Positions 19,655 through 27,733 of a stretch of DNA of 64,000 nucleotides are shown here, in pieces. The position numbers were made by a program, and so were the translations under genes. The stretch covers positions 62,001-126,000 of the forward strand of contig NZ_JARXVD010000011.1 of assembly GCF_029892685.1 (NCBI RefSeq). Reading direction: 5' to 3'. Each line of letters starts with the position of its first letter. Position 1 is the first letter of the stretch. Below the pieces are notes generated by a model. That model was not told the origin of the DNA and made no database searches. It saw only the letters and a list, made by a program, of their open reading frames with translations. This DNA comes from Mycobacterium sp. OTB74 (GTDB lineage Bacteria; Actinomycetota; Actinomycetes; Mycobacteriales; Mycobacteriaceae).

Positions 19655-19733
19655 GCGTGCAGCATAACCAAGTTAGACAACTGTCAATATCGACGGTGGC
19701 CACCGGCAGCCTGATCGACAAGGATCATGCATC

Positions 19734-20291
19734 GTGAAACTCGTCGCGCTGTGGACCGTCCTGTTGATGACGCTGAGCACTGCAGCGCCCTCGGCCGCCC
19801 GCGCCGACATACCAAACCCGCTGTACCCGTTGATCGATACCGCCGCGCAGCGACTACAGACCGCCGACCCGGTAGCGGCATTCAAGTGGGTCAACGGTGA
19901 GTCGATCGAAGACCGGGCCCGCAGCGACAAGGTGCTCAATGCCGTCGCGGCCGACGCGAGGACCCAACGACTGGATCCTGCGTTCGTACGTCAGGTTTTC
20001 GCCGACCAGATCCGCGCCACCGAAGGTGTCGAGCATGCCCGGTTCGCGCAGTGGAAGCTGGACCCCGCCACTGCACCGACATCGGCCCCGGACCTGTCCG
20101 CGTCACGCAGCGCTATCGACGGGTTCAACCGCCAGATGGTCGCTCAACTCGCCGCAGATCAGGACATCCTGCACGCCCCGGACTGCCCGGCCGTACTTGA
20201 CGACGCGCGCGCCGCCGTGGCCGCAAGCCGCGCATTCGACGACCTGATGCGGCAGGCGCTCACCGTCGCCACCCACTCCTACTGCAGCTGA
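19734..20291 (+). CDS. Secreted AroQ-gamma chorismate mutase
   Basis: Exported chorismate mutase resembling Rv1885c of M. tuberculosis. The 185-residue precursor has a Sec signal peptide (MKLVALWTVLLMTLSTAAPSA, cleavage near ARA-DIP). The mature protein carries ADPVAAFKW, IEDRARSDKVL, DQIRATEGVEHARFAQWK and DLSASRSAIDGFNRQM, the active-site helices of the gamma subclass. Two Cys (in DCPAV and the C-terminal SYCS) can form the disulfide seen in the homologue. The GTG start is followed directly by the signal peptide. Why a chorismate mutase is exported is unknown; no dedicated shikimate enzyme lies beside it. Confidence 0.92.
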   Translation: MKLVALWTVLLMTLSTAAPSAARADIPNPLYPLIDTAAQRLQTADPVAAFKWVNGESIEDRARSDKVLNAVAADARTQRLDPAFVRQVFADQIRATEGVEHARFAQWKLDPATAPTSAPDLSASRSAIDGFNRQMVAQLAADQDILHAPDCPAVLDDARAAVAASRAFDDLMRQALTVATHSYCS

Positions 20292-20292
20292 A

Positions 20293-21156
20293 TCACTTGA
20301 GCAGCTTGGACATTCGTCGATCGGCCAGCACCTTGCCACCGGTCTGACAGGTCGCACAATACTGAAAAGACTTGTCGGCGAACGACACTTCCCGCACGGT
20401 GTCACCACACACCGGGCACGGCAGACCGGTTCGACCGTGCACGCGCAGACCGGACCGCTTCTCCCCTTTGAGGGTTGCTGCCTGCTGCCCGACCGACCGG
20501 GTCACCGCATCGCTCAAAACCGAAATCATCGCGTCGTGCAGCGCGCCGAGTTGTTCCCCGGTGAGCTTGCCCGCGGTGGCGAACGGGGAAAGCTTTGCCA
20601 CATGAAGGATTTCGTCGCTGTAGGCGTTACCGATTCCGGCGATGACCCGCTGATCGGTGATGACGTTCTTGATCCGCCCGGAATTGCCGGCCAGCACGTT
20701 TCCCAGCTCGGCAGGCCCCAGCGACAACGCGTCCGGACCCAGGGACTCGATCTGCGGCACCGCGATCGGATCAGCGACCAGCCAGACCGCCAACCGCTTC
20801 TGCGTACCGGCCTCGGTCAAGTCGAATCCGGGTGCGTCGCCGGGCGTGCCCAGGTGCACCCGCAACGCGATCGGCCCTTTACCGGGTTTGAGCGGCGCGG
20901 CGGCCAGTTTCTCCGACCAACGCAACCAGCCCGCCCGGGACAGGTGGGTGATCAGGTGCAGCTCCCCCACCTGCAGACCCAGATACTTGCCCCACCGGTT
21001 GGCTCCGGTCACCTCAGATCCGTACAGCGCAGTCAGCGGTGGATCGAACGTCTTGAGCACCGACAACGCAGAAACGTCGATACGGCCCACGGGCAAGCCG
21101 ACGGCGTGCCGACGCAGGTGGTCGGCCAGCGCCTCGACCTCGGGGAGTTCCGGCAT
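20293..21156 (-). CDS. Fpg/Nei-family DNA glycosylase, divergent (Fpg2-like)
   Basis: 287-residue protein of the formamidopyrimidine-DNA glycosylase fold. The N-terminal Pro-Glu (MPELPEVE) and Lys57 (NRWGKY) catalytic positions are intact, as are the helix-two-turn-helix and a C-terminal zinc finger with Cys247, Cys250, Cys267 and Cys270. The zinc-finger Arg that contacts the lesion phosphate in E. coli Fpg (Arg258) aligns with Lys262 here, so activity or lesion choice may differ. M. tuberculosis has a truncated relative at this position (Rv0944). The stop abuts the convergent chorismate mutase gene. Confidence 0.9.
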   Translation of the reverse strand: MPELPEVEALADHLRRHAVGLPVGRIDVSALSVLKTFDPPLTALYGSEVTGANRWGKYLGLQVGELHLITHLSRAGWLRWSEKLAAAPLKPGKGPIALRVHLGTPGDAPGFDLTEAGTQKRLAVWLVADPIAVPQIESLGPDALSLGPAELGNVLAGNSGRIKNVITDQRVIAGIGNAYSDEILHVAKLSPFATAGKLTGEQLGALHDAMISVLSDAVTRSVGQQAATLKGEKRSGLRVHGRTGLPCPVCGDTVREVSFADKSFQYCATCQTGGKVLADRRMSKLLK

Positions 21157-21178
21157 GAATTCAGGCTAACCTCCCGGC

Positions 21179-21227
21179 GATTTCGGCGCGTTCAGTCACG
21201 TTGACCGCAACGGAGCGCGCCGAAATC
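21179..21227. repeat. Inverted repeat with GCGCCGAAAT ends
   Basis: Perfect 12-bp arms (21179-21190 and 21216-21227, GATTTCGGCGCG and its complement) with a 25-bp spacer. It sits in the divergent gap between the glycosylase and FUSC genes, 24 bp before the latter's start. The segment ACGGAGCGCGCCGA recurs at 23059. Confidence 0.7.
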
Positions 21228-21250
21228 ACGCGGTGCCGCATGCTGTTGGC

Positions 21251-23029
21251 ATGGCAGAACGCCCCAACCAGGCGACCGATCTCCTGCGCCGAATCTTCGT
21301 GGTGAACAGCGTGCCGCGCCGCTGGCCGTTCGCGCTGCGTGCCGCGATCTGTATGGCTGTGCCGGTGCTGGTCGGCTGGGCTGCCGGTGACACCTCGGCT
21401 GGATTGCTCGCCACCATCGGAGGCTTCACCTCGTTGTATGGCAGTGGCCGCCCCTACTTGAACCGCGCGATATATCTGGGTGCCGTTGCGGTGTCGTTCG
21501 CCGTGGTGGTGACCATCGGCGATTTGGCCGCAGCCGCACCGTGGTCCGGCGTATTGGTGGTGACGGCGATCGCGCTGGTCGCCGTGCTGCTCTGCAACGC
21601 GCTGAGCATCGGCCCGCCAGGCGCATACATGCCGGTACTGGCCTGCGCCGCCGGAACCGGTGTGGCAGCAACACATTTGAGTCCGTGGTATATCGGCGCG
21701 CTGGTTTTGGCGGGCGGCGCATTCGCCTGGGTCGCGCACATGGCAGGGGCTCTGGTGCGGCCGCGCGGACCGGAACGTTCGGCGATCGCTGCGGCGGGCT
21801 CTGCGGTCGCCGAATACATCGGGAAGCCCACGGCCGCCACGAGACACCGCGCCGCGCAACTGCTGCACGAAGCGTGGGTCGCCTTGGTGTCGTTCCAGCC
21901 CGTACGCCCCAAGGCCGACGACACCCTCTATCGACTACGCATGACAAACCGCCGGTTGCATGTGCTGTTCGCCGAGGCGATGACGGCCGCCGACCACGAC
22001 CGGCCATTGCCGTTCGACGGCGTCGCACTGGCCCGGCATCTGGCCACCGTGCCCGACGATTTCGGCGGCACCGAAGGGTTGATCCCGTTGGGCCGTCCCA
22101 CCGTCGCAACGCTGCTGCGGCGCGCGCTGACGCCGGGGTCGCCAGCGGTGCGATTGGCGGCGCGGACCGCGGTGGCGGTGGCGATATCCGGCGCGATCGC
22201 CGGTGCCTTCAACGTCGACCATGCTTACTGGGCTATGGCCGCGGCCGTCCTGATGCTGCATCAGGGTTTCGACTGGCAGCGCACCGTGCAAAGGGGTATC
22301 GAACGCACCTTTGGCACCTGGCTGGGGCTGGCACTGGCCGGTGCCATCCTGGCCGCACAACCCGGTGGGCCGTGGCTGGCGCTCATCATCGGCACGCTGC
22401 AGTTCATCATCGAGATGTTCGTCGTACGCAATTACACGCTGGCCGTCGTGTTCATCACGCCCGCGGCACTGACCATCGCGTCGGGCGGCCATCGGGTGCC
22501 CGACGTGCCCGGGTTGCTGCTGGCCCGAGGAATAGACACGGTCATCGGCTGTGCGGTGGCACTGGCCGTGCTGTGGGTGACCCACCGCAGTCGTGGCATC
22601 GCCGACCCGTCGTCCACCGTCGCCGCGACGTTGGAGGCCGTCGGAGTAGTGATCGGTCACCTGGGTTCCGGTGCGGTCACCACGGCCCCGGCCCGCACCG
22701 ACCGCCGCGATCTGCAACTGCGCGCCATGGCGATGCTGCCGGCGTACGACACCGCGGTCCGCGGATCGGCCCGACATCGCCTTGCCGCCGAACGGCTTTG
22801 GCCAACGATCGCGGCGACCGAACAGTTGGCGTACCGAACTCTCGCCGCATGCTGGGCTGCCGAGCGCGCCGAGTCGCCGATCACCCCGGATGAAGCCGGC
22901 CAATTGGCCGGAGCCGTCACCGAACTGGCTGCCGCGGTGCGCGCCGATCGGCCTCCGGAAGAATTCGGCGCACTGCCGATATTCGGGGCCGCCGAGGTAC
23001 GTGCGGTGCAGACGTCGCTGTCCCGGTGA
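21251..23029 (+). CDS. FUSC/aromatic-acid exporter family membrane protein
   Basis: Predicted inner-membrane efflux protein of 592 residues with two blocks of about six hydrophobic helices (roughly 25-165 and 300-440) separated by a soluble helical region, the duplicated layout of FUSC/YccS/ArAE proteins. LRAAICMAVPVLVGWAAGDTSAG in block one and LAARTAVAVAISGAIAGAFN in block two are the internal repeat. ATG 21251 is chosen over GTG 21233, which adds MPHAVG and overlaps the inverted repeat region. The substrate (aromatic acid, phosphonate or envelope precursor) cannot be told. Confidence 0.82.
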   Translation: MAERPNQATDLLRRIFVVNSVPRRWPFALRAAICMAVPVLVGWAAGDTSAGLLATIGGFTSLYGSGRPYLNRAIYLGAVAVSFAVVVTIGDLAAAAPWSGVLVVTAIALVAVLLCNALSIGPPGAYMPVLACAAGTGVAATHLSPWYIGALVLAGGAFAWVAHMAGALVRPRGPERSAIAAAGSAVAEYIGKPTAATRHRAAQLLHEAWVALVSFQPVRPKADDTLYRLRMTNRRLHVLFAEAMTAADHDRPLPFDGVALARHLATVPDDFGGTEGLIPLGRPTVATLLRRALTPGSPAVRLAARTAVAVAISGAIAGAFNVDHAYWAMAAAVLMLHQGFDWQRTVQRGIERTFGTWLGLALAGAILAAQPGGPWLALIIGTLQFIIEMFVVRNYTLAVVFITPAALTIASGGHRVPDVPGLLLARGIDTVIGCAVALAVLWVTHRSRGIADPSSTVAATLEAVGVVIGHLGSGAVTTAPARTDRRDLQLRAMAMLPAYDTAVRGSARHRLAAERLWPTIAATEQLAYRTLAACWAAERAESPITPDEAGQLAGAVTELAAAVRADRPPEEFGALPIFGAAEVRAVQTSLSR

Positions 23030-23033
23030 TTTG

Positions 23034-23070
23034 GGCGGGCTCCGTGTCGGTCACTGTGACGGAGCGCGCC
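23034..23070. terminator. Hairpin between convergent FUSC and YvlD-like genes
   Basis: GGCGGGCTCCGT (23034-23045) pairs 11 of 12 with ACGGAGCGCGCC (23059-23070), loop 13 nt, just 4 bp after the FUSC stop. Probably a bidirectional terminator; no T-run. Part of the stem matches the inverted repeat at 21211. Confidence 0.6.
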
Positions 23071-23088
23071 GAGATCGCATAGGACTCA

Positions 23089-23472
23089 TTAGGCGGCGCG
23101 CTGGACCAGACTCAGTGCCCAACTGACCACCGACAACACGATGGCCGCCCAGATTGCGGTGAACCAGAATTGGTCGATGTACAGGCCCCAATGCGTGGTG
23201 TTTTGGGTGATGCTCGCGGTGATCCACAGCATCAGCGCATTGATGACTATATGGATCAACCCCAGGGTGACGATGTACAGCGGGAGCGACAGCAGCTGGA
23301 CGATCGGTTTGATGATCGCGTTGACCAGCCCGAACACCACCCCGACCACGAAGATGATGCCGACCCGCTGCAACGTTGTCTCGCCGCCGACGATCGCGAT
23401 GCCGGGCACCACCCGGGTCACCAACCACAGTGCGAACCCTGTCACTGCGGCGCGTACCAGGAACGACGTCAT
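23089..23472 (-). CDS. Phage-holin-IV/YvlD-like small membrane protein
   Basis: 127 residues with four hydrophobic segments. FGLVNAIIKPIVQLLSLPLYIVTLG is diagnostic of the widespread bacterial family annotated as phage holin family 4 or YvlD (COG1950). Despite the name these are usually chromosomal membrane proteins of unknown role, sometimes envelope-stress linked; no phage genes surround it. Its ATG overlaps the cobF stop by four bases (ATGA), so translation is coupled to cobF. Confidence 0.85.
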   Translation of the reverse strand: MTSFLVRAAVTGFALWLVTRVVPGIAIVGGETTLQRVGIIFVVGVVFGLVNAIIKPIVQLLSLPLYIVTLGLIHIVINALMLWITASITQNTTHWGLYIDQFWFTAIWAAIVLSVVSWALSLVQRAA

Positions 23473-24215
23473 GCGCCCGCCCCCCGCAGCAGGTAGATAT
23501 CCATGATCCAGCCGTGCTGCGCACGAGCCTCGTTGCGCTGCTGCATTATTCGTTCACCCATCTCGCCCACGGTACCGGTGGCCAGTAGTTCGTCGGGAGT
23601 GCCCAGATAGGCGCCCCACCAAATCCGGGTTTCGGGCGGACAGGTCAGGAACGAACAGTCGCCATCGAGCATGACGACCGCCGCGCCGCTGAGTCCGTCG
23701 GTGCGCAGGCGGCGGCCCGTGGTGATCAGCACCGGCTCACCAATGTCGTTGAGCGGGATGCGATGCCGTGCGGTCAGTGCCTGGATGGCGGTGATGCCCG
23801 GGATGACGTCGTACTCGATGTCGATACGTGCCGCGACCAGGTCCAGGATGCGCAAGGTGCTGTCGTACAGCGATGGGTCACCCCAGGCCAGGAAGGCCCC
23901 GGTGCCGCCGTCGGCCAGTTCGGTACGCAGCGCCTCGGCCCACAGATCGGCCCGGGCTTCATGCCACTCGGCCACTGCCTGACGGTAGTCACCGTCTTTT
24001 GCGCGCTTTGGATCCGGCAGTTCGACGAAGCGGTAGTCGGAGTGTTCGATGAAACGGTCGCACACCAGTTTTCGCAGACCGACAAGGTCGGACTTGGACT
24101 CCCCTTTATCGGAGGCGAAGAACACCTGAGTGTCGTTGAGCGCCGCCACGGCCTGCGCCGTTACGTAATCGGGATCGCCGGCGCCGATACCGATGACATG
24201 AATGTGCCTGGTCAA
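23469..24215 (-). CDS. cobF: Precorrin-6A synthase (deacetylating) CobF
   Basis: SAM-dependent C1 methyltransferase of the aerobic cobalamin pathway that converts precorrin-5 to precorrin-6A with loss of acetate. IHVIGIGAGDPDYVTAQAVAALN starts the tetrapyrrole methylase fold, AWGDPSLYDS and VIPGITAIQALTARH are SAM-site loops. TTG 24215 (MTRHIHVIG) has GAGAGG 6-8 bp upstream and gives 248 residues, the usual length; the longer frame to 24293 adds an unrelated extension. It stands apart from other cob genes and overlaps the downstream membrane-protein gene. Confidence 0.9.
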   Translation of the reverse strand: MTRHIHVIGIGAGDPDYVTAQAVAALNDTQVFFASDKGESKSDLVGLRKLVCDRFIEHSDYRFVELPDPKRAKDGDYRQAVAEWHEARADLWAEALRTELADGGTGAFLAWGDPSLYDSTLRILDLVAARIDIEYDVIPGITAIQALTARHRIPLNDIGEPVLITTGRRLRTDGLSGAAVVMLDGDCSFLTCPPETRIWWGAYLGTPDELLATGTVGEMGERIMQQRNEARAQHGWIMDIYLLRGAGA

Positions 24216-24270
24216 ACGTCCACCTCTCAGCGCAGCACCATAAGACCGCAAGTACCCGGTACCCGGGGTA

Positions 24271-24300
24271 TTGACATGATGCGTGTAACGCACTTACGTT
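24271..24300 (+). promoter_or_regulatory. Sigma-A-like promoter with palindromic spacer
   Basis: TTGACA (24271-24276), 18-bp spacer, TACGTT (24295-24300), 31 bp upstream of the diiron oxygenase start. The spacer contains the palindrome TGCGTGTAACGCA (24280-24292), well placed for a repressor. Confidence 0.5.
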
Positions 24301-24331
24301 GGCGGAGCATAGCGTCAGCGAAGGGACGTCA

Positions 24332-25588
24332 ATGATGACTGCTTCGATGAAGGCCGGTACCGCCCGGGCCAACACGTCGCGCGAAGAGTTTTCCGCGCGC
24401 TTGATCGGCGGCTCCGTGCGCAAGTCGTACGAGCCCGTGGTGGACATCGACTGGGACGCCCCGCTGGACCCCGATAAGTTCTATCTGCCACCCAAGGTGG
24501 TGTCGCTATACGGAACGCCGTTGTGGGACAGCATGACCCGCGAGCAGCAGATCGAGCTGTCCCGCCAGGAGTTGGTGAACACCCTGTCGGCGGGCATCTG
24601 GTTCGAGAACATCCTCAACCAGGCCCTGCTGCGCACGGTCATGCACAAGGACCCGACGGCCCGCTCTACGCATTACGCACTGACCGAACTCGGCGACGAG
24701 ACCCGGCACATGGTGATGTTCGGTCGGGCCATCGAGCGCGTCGGCGCCAACCCGGTGCAGCCCAAGTGGTATCAGCGGGTGATCATCAATGCCCTGCCGC
24801 TGGCATTCAAGGGTTCGGTGCTGTGGATGGCCGCGCTGATCGGCGAGGAAATCTTCGACTCGCTGCAGCGACAGATGATGGACGACCCCGAGTTGCAGCC
24901 AATGGTGCAGCGGCTCATGCGAATTCACGTCACCGAAGAGGCCCGGCACATCCAGTTCGCCCGCGACGGAGTGCGTCGGCGGGTGCGGGACATGGGCTGG
25001 CTCGGACGGACCTGGGTGGGCAACCTCAACGGCCTGGGCGGGGTGTTCTTCCAGTTCCTGTTCACCCACCCGGTGCAGTATCGACGTGTCGGCCTGGACC
25101 CGCGCGTCGCGCGCCAGATGGCACGGCGTAGCCCGCACCGACACGACACCCAGATCATGGGCTTCGCGCCGCTGGCCGCCTTCCTCGAAGAAGTCGGGCT
25201 GATGGGCCGGATCGCACGGCGGTTGTGGACGCGCACCCACTTCCTGCCTGCCACACCCAGCCCGACGGCCACGAACAGCGGTACCGAAAGCGCCCACGTC
25301 ACCGAGGACGAGGTGTACGACGGACCTGCGGTGCTGAAGTCCGGGGGCACCGAGGTGCCGGTACGTGCGCGGCTGATCGGCCACCTGGACCCCCACGACG
25401 GCCAATACCATTGGCGTGGAACACTTTTCGGACCGCTTCGAGATGACGCCCTGAAAACACCGGCGGTGACACTGACCGTCGGCGAGCAGACAGCACCGGC
25501 CCGGATCACCGAACGCACCCCTCAGGGCGGACATTCGATCGCCGGCGTGGGCGCGCCGCCATTCACGGTTCCGCGAACCCAAAACTAG
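24332..25588 (+). CDS. AurF-type diiron oxygenase fused to DUF4873
   Basis: Non-heme diiron N-oxygenase-like protein of 418 residues. All seven AurF-style ligands can be placed: Glu92, Glu123 and His126 (GDETRHMVMF), Glu172 or 173, then His199, Glu203 and His206 (HVTEEARHIQF). The last 90 residues (EVYDGPAVLKSGG...) form a DUF4873 domain, common at the end of mycobacterial monooxygenases. It probably oxidises an amine or organic substrate with O2; the substrate is unknown. ATG 24332 has AAGGG 6-7 bp upstream. The KstR-like site of the next gene begins in its stop codon. Confidence 0.87.
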   Translation: MMTASMKAGTARANTSREEFSARLIGGSVRKSYEPVVDIDWDAPLDPDKFYLPPKVVSLYGTPLWDSMTREQQIELSRQELVNTLSAGIWFENILNQALLRTVMHKDPTARSTHYALTELGDETRHMVMFGRAIERVGANPVQPKWYQRVIINALPLAFKGSVLWMAALIGEEIFDSLQRQMMDDPELQPMVQRLMRIHVTEEARHIQFARDGVRRRVRDMGWLGRTWVGNLNGLGGVFFQFLFTHPVQYRRVGLDPRVARQMARRSPHRHDTQIMGFAPLAAFLEEVGLMGRIARRLWTRTHFLPATPSPTATNSGTESAHVTEDEVYDGPAVLKSGGTEVPVRARLIGHLDPHDGQYHWRGTLFGPLRDDALKTPAVTLTVGEQTAPARITERTPQGGHSIAGVGAPPFTVPRTQN

Positions 25589-25599
25589 AACACGTTCTA
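25586..25599. promoter_or_regulatory. KstR-type operator
   Basis: TAGAACACGTTCTA is a perfect match to TNNAACNNGTTNNA. It starts inside the TAG stop of the diiron oxygenase gene and ends 10 bp before the F420 enzyme start. Confidence 0.75.
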
Positions 25600-25609
25600 A
25601 TATCGGTCC

Positions 25610-26479
25610 ATGAGGTTCACCTACGCCGAGGCAATGACCGATCCGACCTACTACATTCCGCTGGCCAAGGCTGCGGACGCCGCTGGGTATCACGCCATGA
25701 CCATCCCGGACAGCATCGCCTACCCCTACGAGTCAGACTCCAAATATCCGTACACGCCGGACGGCAACCGGGAATTCCTGGACGGCAAGGCGTTCATCGA
25801 GTCGTTCTCCCTGATCGGCGCGCTGTCAGCGGTGACCACCAAGCTGCACTTCAACATCTTTGTGCTCAAGCTGCCGATCCGCCCGCCGGCCCTGGTGGCC
25901 AAGCAGGCCGGGTCGCTGGCCGCACTGTTCGACAACCGGCTCGGATTGGGTGTCGGTACCAGCCCGTGGCCGGAGGACTACGAGATCATGGGCGTGCCGT
26001 TCGCCCGGCGGGGCAAGCGGATGGACGAGTGCATCGACATCATCAAAGGCCTGACCTCGGGTGAGTATTTCGAATACCACGGCGAGTTCTACGACATCCC
26101 CAAGACCAAGATGTGTCCGGCGCCGACCAAGCCGGTGCCGATCCTGGTCGGTGGGCACGCCGAGGCCGCACTCAAGCGCGCCGCCTGCAACGACGGCTGG
26201 ATGCACGGCGGTGGGGATCCGGCCGAGCTCGACGGATTGATCGCCCGGCTGCAGCAGTTGCGCAAGGAAGAGGGGCGGGAGAACGAGCCCTTCCAAATCC
26301 ACGTCATCTCGATCGACGGGTTCACCATCGATGGCGTGAAACGCTTGGAGGACAAGGGCGTAACCGACGTCATCGTCGGCTTCCGGGTGCCTTACATCAT
26401 GGGGCAGGACACGCAGCCGCTGGACAAGAAGATCAAGCACCTGGAGATGTTCGCGGAGAACGTCATCGCCAAGGTCTAG
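25610..26479 (+). CDS. LLM-class F420-dependent oxidoreductase (Rv0940c-like)
   Basis: 289-residue luciferase-like enzyme expected to use F420. N-terminal MRFTYAEAMTDPTYYIPLAKAADAAGYHAM, then FDNRLGLGVGTSPWPEDYEIMGVPFARRGKRMDE and PILVGGHAEAALKRAA, mark the family. The perfect KstR-type operator between it and the diiron oxygenase implies its own promoter, with induction during sterol or lipid catabolism; the enzyme may act on a cholesterol-derived or fatty substrate. Substrate unproven. Confidence 0.9.
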   Translation: MRFTYAEAMTDPTYYIPLAKAADAAGYHAMTIPDSIAYPYESDSKYPYTPDGNREFLDGKAFIESFSLIGALSAVTTKLHFNIFVLKLPIRPPALVAKQAGSLAALFDNRLGLGVGTSPWPEDYEIMGVPFARRGKRMDECIDIIKGLTSGEYFEYHGEFYDIPKTKMCPAPTKPVPILVGGHAEAALKRAACNDGWMHGGGDPAELDGLIARLQQLRKEEGRENEPFQIHVISIDGFTIDGVKRLEDKGVTDVIVGFRVPYIMGQDTQPLDKKIKHLEMFAENVIAKV

Positions 26480-26515
26480 CGGGTCGGCCGGCAACCAGGC
26501 CATTAAGCTTTGCCG

Positions 26516-27733
26516 GTGACCAGCAGCCTCAGCCAGACCGCAGCACCGCCAGTCGCCCCACCCCGTCCACCACGCCGTCGGCTCGCTGTGCTCGCTCTGG
26601 CCCTGGGCGGTTTCGGCATCGGCACCACCGAGTTCGTCGCCATGGGGCTGCTCCCCGATATCGCTTCTGGCCTGCACATCACCGAGCCGCAGGCCGGGCA
26701 CGTCATCTCCGCGTATGCCCTCGGCGTGGTCGTCGGCGCTCCGCTGATCGCGGCACTGACTGCCCGGATGAACCGCAAGGTCCTGCTGGTGGGGCTGATG
26801 GTGATGTTCTGCGTCGGCAACCTGGCCGCCGTGCTGGCTCCCACTTACGGCACGCTGGTGACCGCTCGCTTCGTTGCCGGCGTCCCGCACGGTGCGTTCT
26901 TCGGCATTGCTGTGCTGGTGGCCGCGCATCTGATGGGCCCGCAGAATCGGGCCAAGGCCACGTCGCAGGTGATGACGGGGCTGACTGTCGCCACCGTAGT
27001 GGGCGTCCCGCTGGCGTCCTGGATGGGCCAGCATCTCGGCTGGCGCGCCGCGTTCTCCCTGGTCGTCCTAGTCGGACTGCTCACCACCGCCGCTATCTGG
27101 AGGTGGATGCCCGGGCTGGATTCGATGGCCGCCACCAGCCCGATGATTGAGCTCGGCGCATTGCGCCGGGTGCAAGTGTGGCTGGCGCTGCTGGTCGGCA
27201 TGGTCGGCTTCGGCGGGATGTTCGCCGTCTACACCTATGTGTCAACCACCCTCACCGATGTGTCCGGGCTGTCCCGCGCTCTGATTCCGGTGGGGCTGAT
27301 GACGTACGGGCTGGGCATGGTGGTCGGCAACTTGGTCGGTGGCCGGATGGCGGACGCCTCGGTGGTGCGCGCGCTGTATCTGTCGATCGGTGCCCTGGCC
27401 GTGGTACTCACCGGGTTTGTCGCAGCTGCCCACCATCCGTGGACTGCCCTGGGCGGACTGTTTCTGATCGGCGCGGCCGGCTCGGCCATCGCACCGGCGT
27501 TGCAGACCCGGCTGATGGACGTCTCCCACGATGCGCAGACCCTGGCCGCGGCGCTCAACCATTCGGCGCTGAACATCGCCAACGCCACCGGCGCGTGGGT
27601 CGGCGGCCTGGTGATCACCGCCGGATACGGCTACACCGCCCCTGCGGCAGCCGGCGCGGTTCTGGCGGTGGCCGGCCTCGGGCTGCTCACGGTGTCGGTG
27701 TTCCTGCAGCGGCGGAATGCTACGGGTCGATGA
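26516..27733 (+). CDS. MFS transporter, DHA1-type efflux permease
   Basis: Twelve-helix major facilitator protein of about 405 residues. FGIGTTEFVAMGLLPDIASGLHI in helix 1 and the loop AALTARMNRKVLLVGLM (motif A region) fit the DHA1 drug or sugar efflux group (AraJ/YdhP-like). VPHGAFFGIAVLVAAHLM is the helix 4 signature of this subgroup. GTG 26516 and TTG 26510 are both possible starts and neither has a good ribosome site. The 3' end overlaps the convergent acidic-protein gene by 14 bp. Confidence 0.87.
   Translation: MTSSLSQTAAPPVAPPRPPRRRLAVLALALGGFGIGTTEFVAMGLLPDIASGLHITEPQAGHVISAYALGVVVGAPLIAALTARMNRKVLLVGLMVMFCVGNLAAVLAPTYGTLVTARFVAGVPHGAFFGIAVLVAAHLMGPQNRAKATSQVMTGLTVATVVGVPLASWMGQHLGWRAAFSLVVLVGLLTTAAIWRWMPGLDSMAATSPMIELGALRRVQVWLALLVGMVGFGGMFAVYTYVSTTLTDVSGLSRALIPVGLMTYGLGMVVGNLVGGRMADASVVRALYLSIGALAVVLTGFVAAAHHPWTALGGLFLIGAAGSAIAPALQTRLMDVSHDAQTLAAALNHSALNIANATGAWVGGLVITAGYGYTAPAAAGAVLAVAGLGLLTVSVFLQRRNATGR

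Noticed and set aside
21160-21175. IdeR-box-like CAGGCTAACCTC upstream of the glycosylase
   Set aside because: Only one half of the 19-bp palindrome is present.
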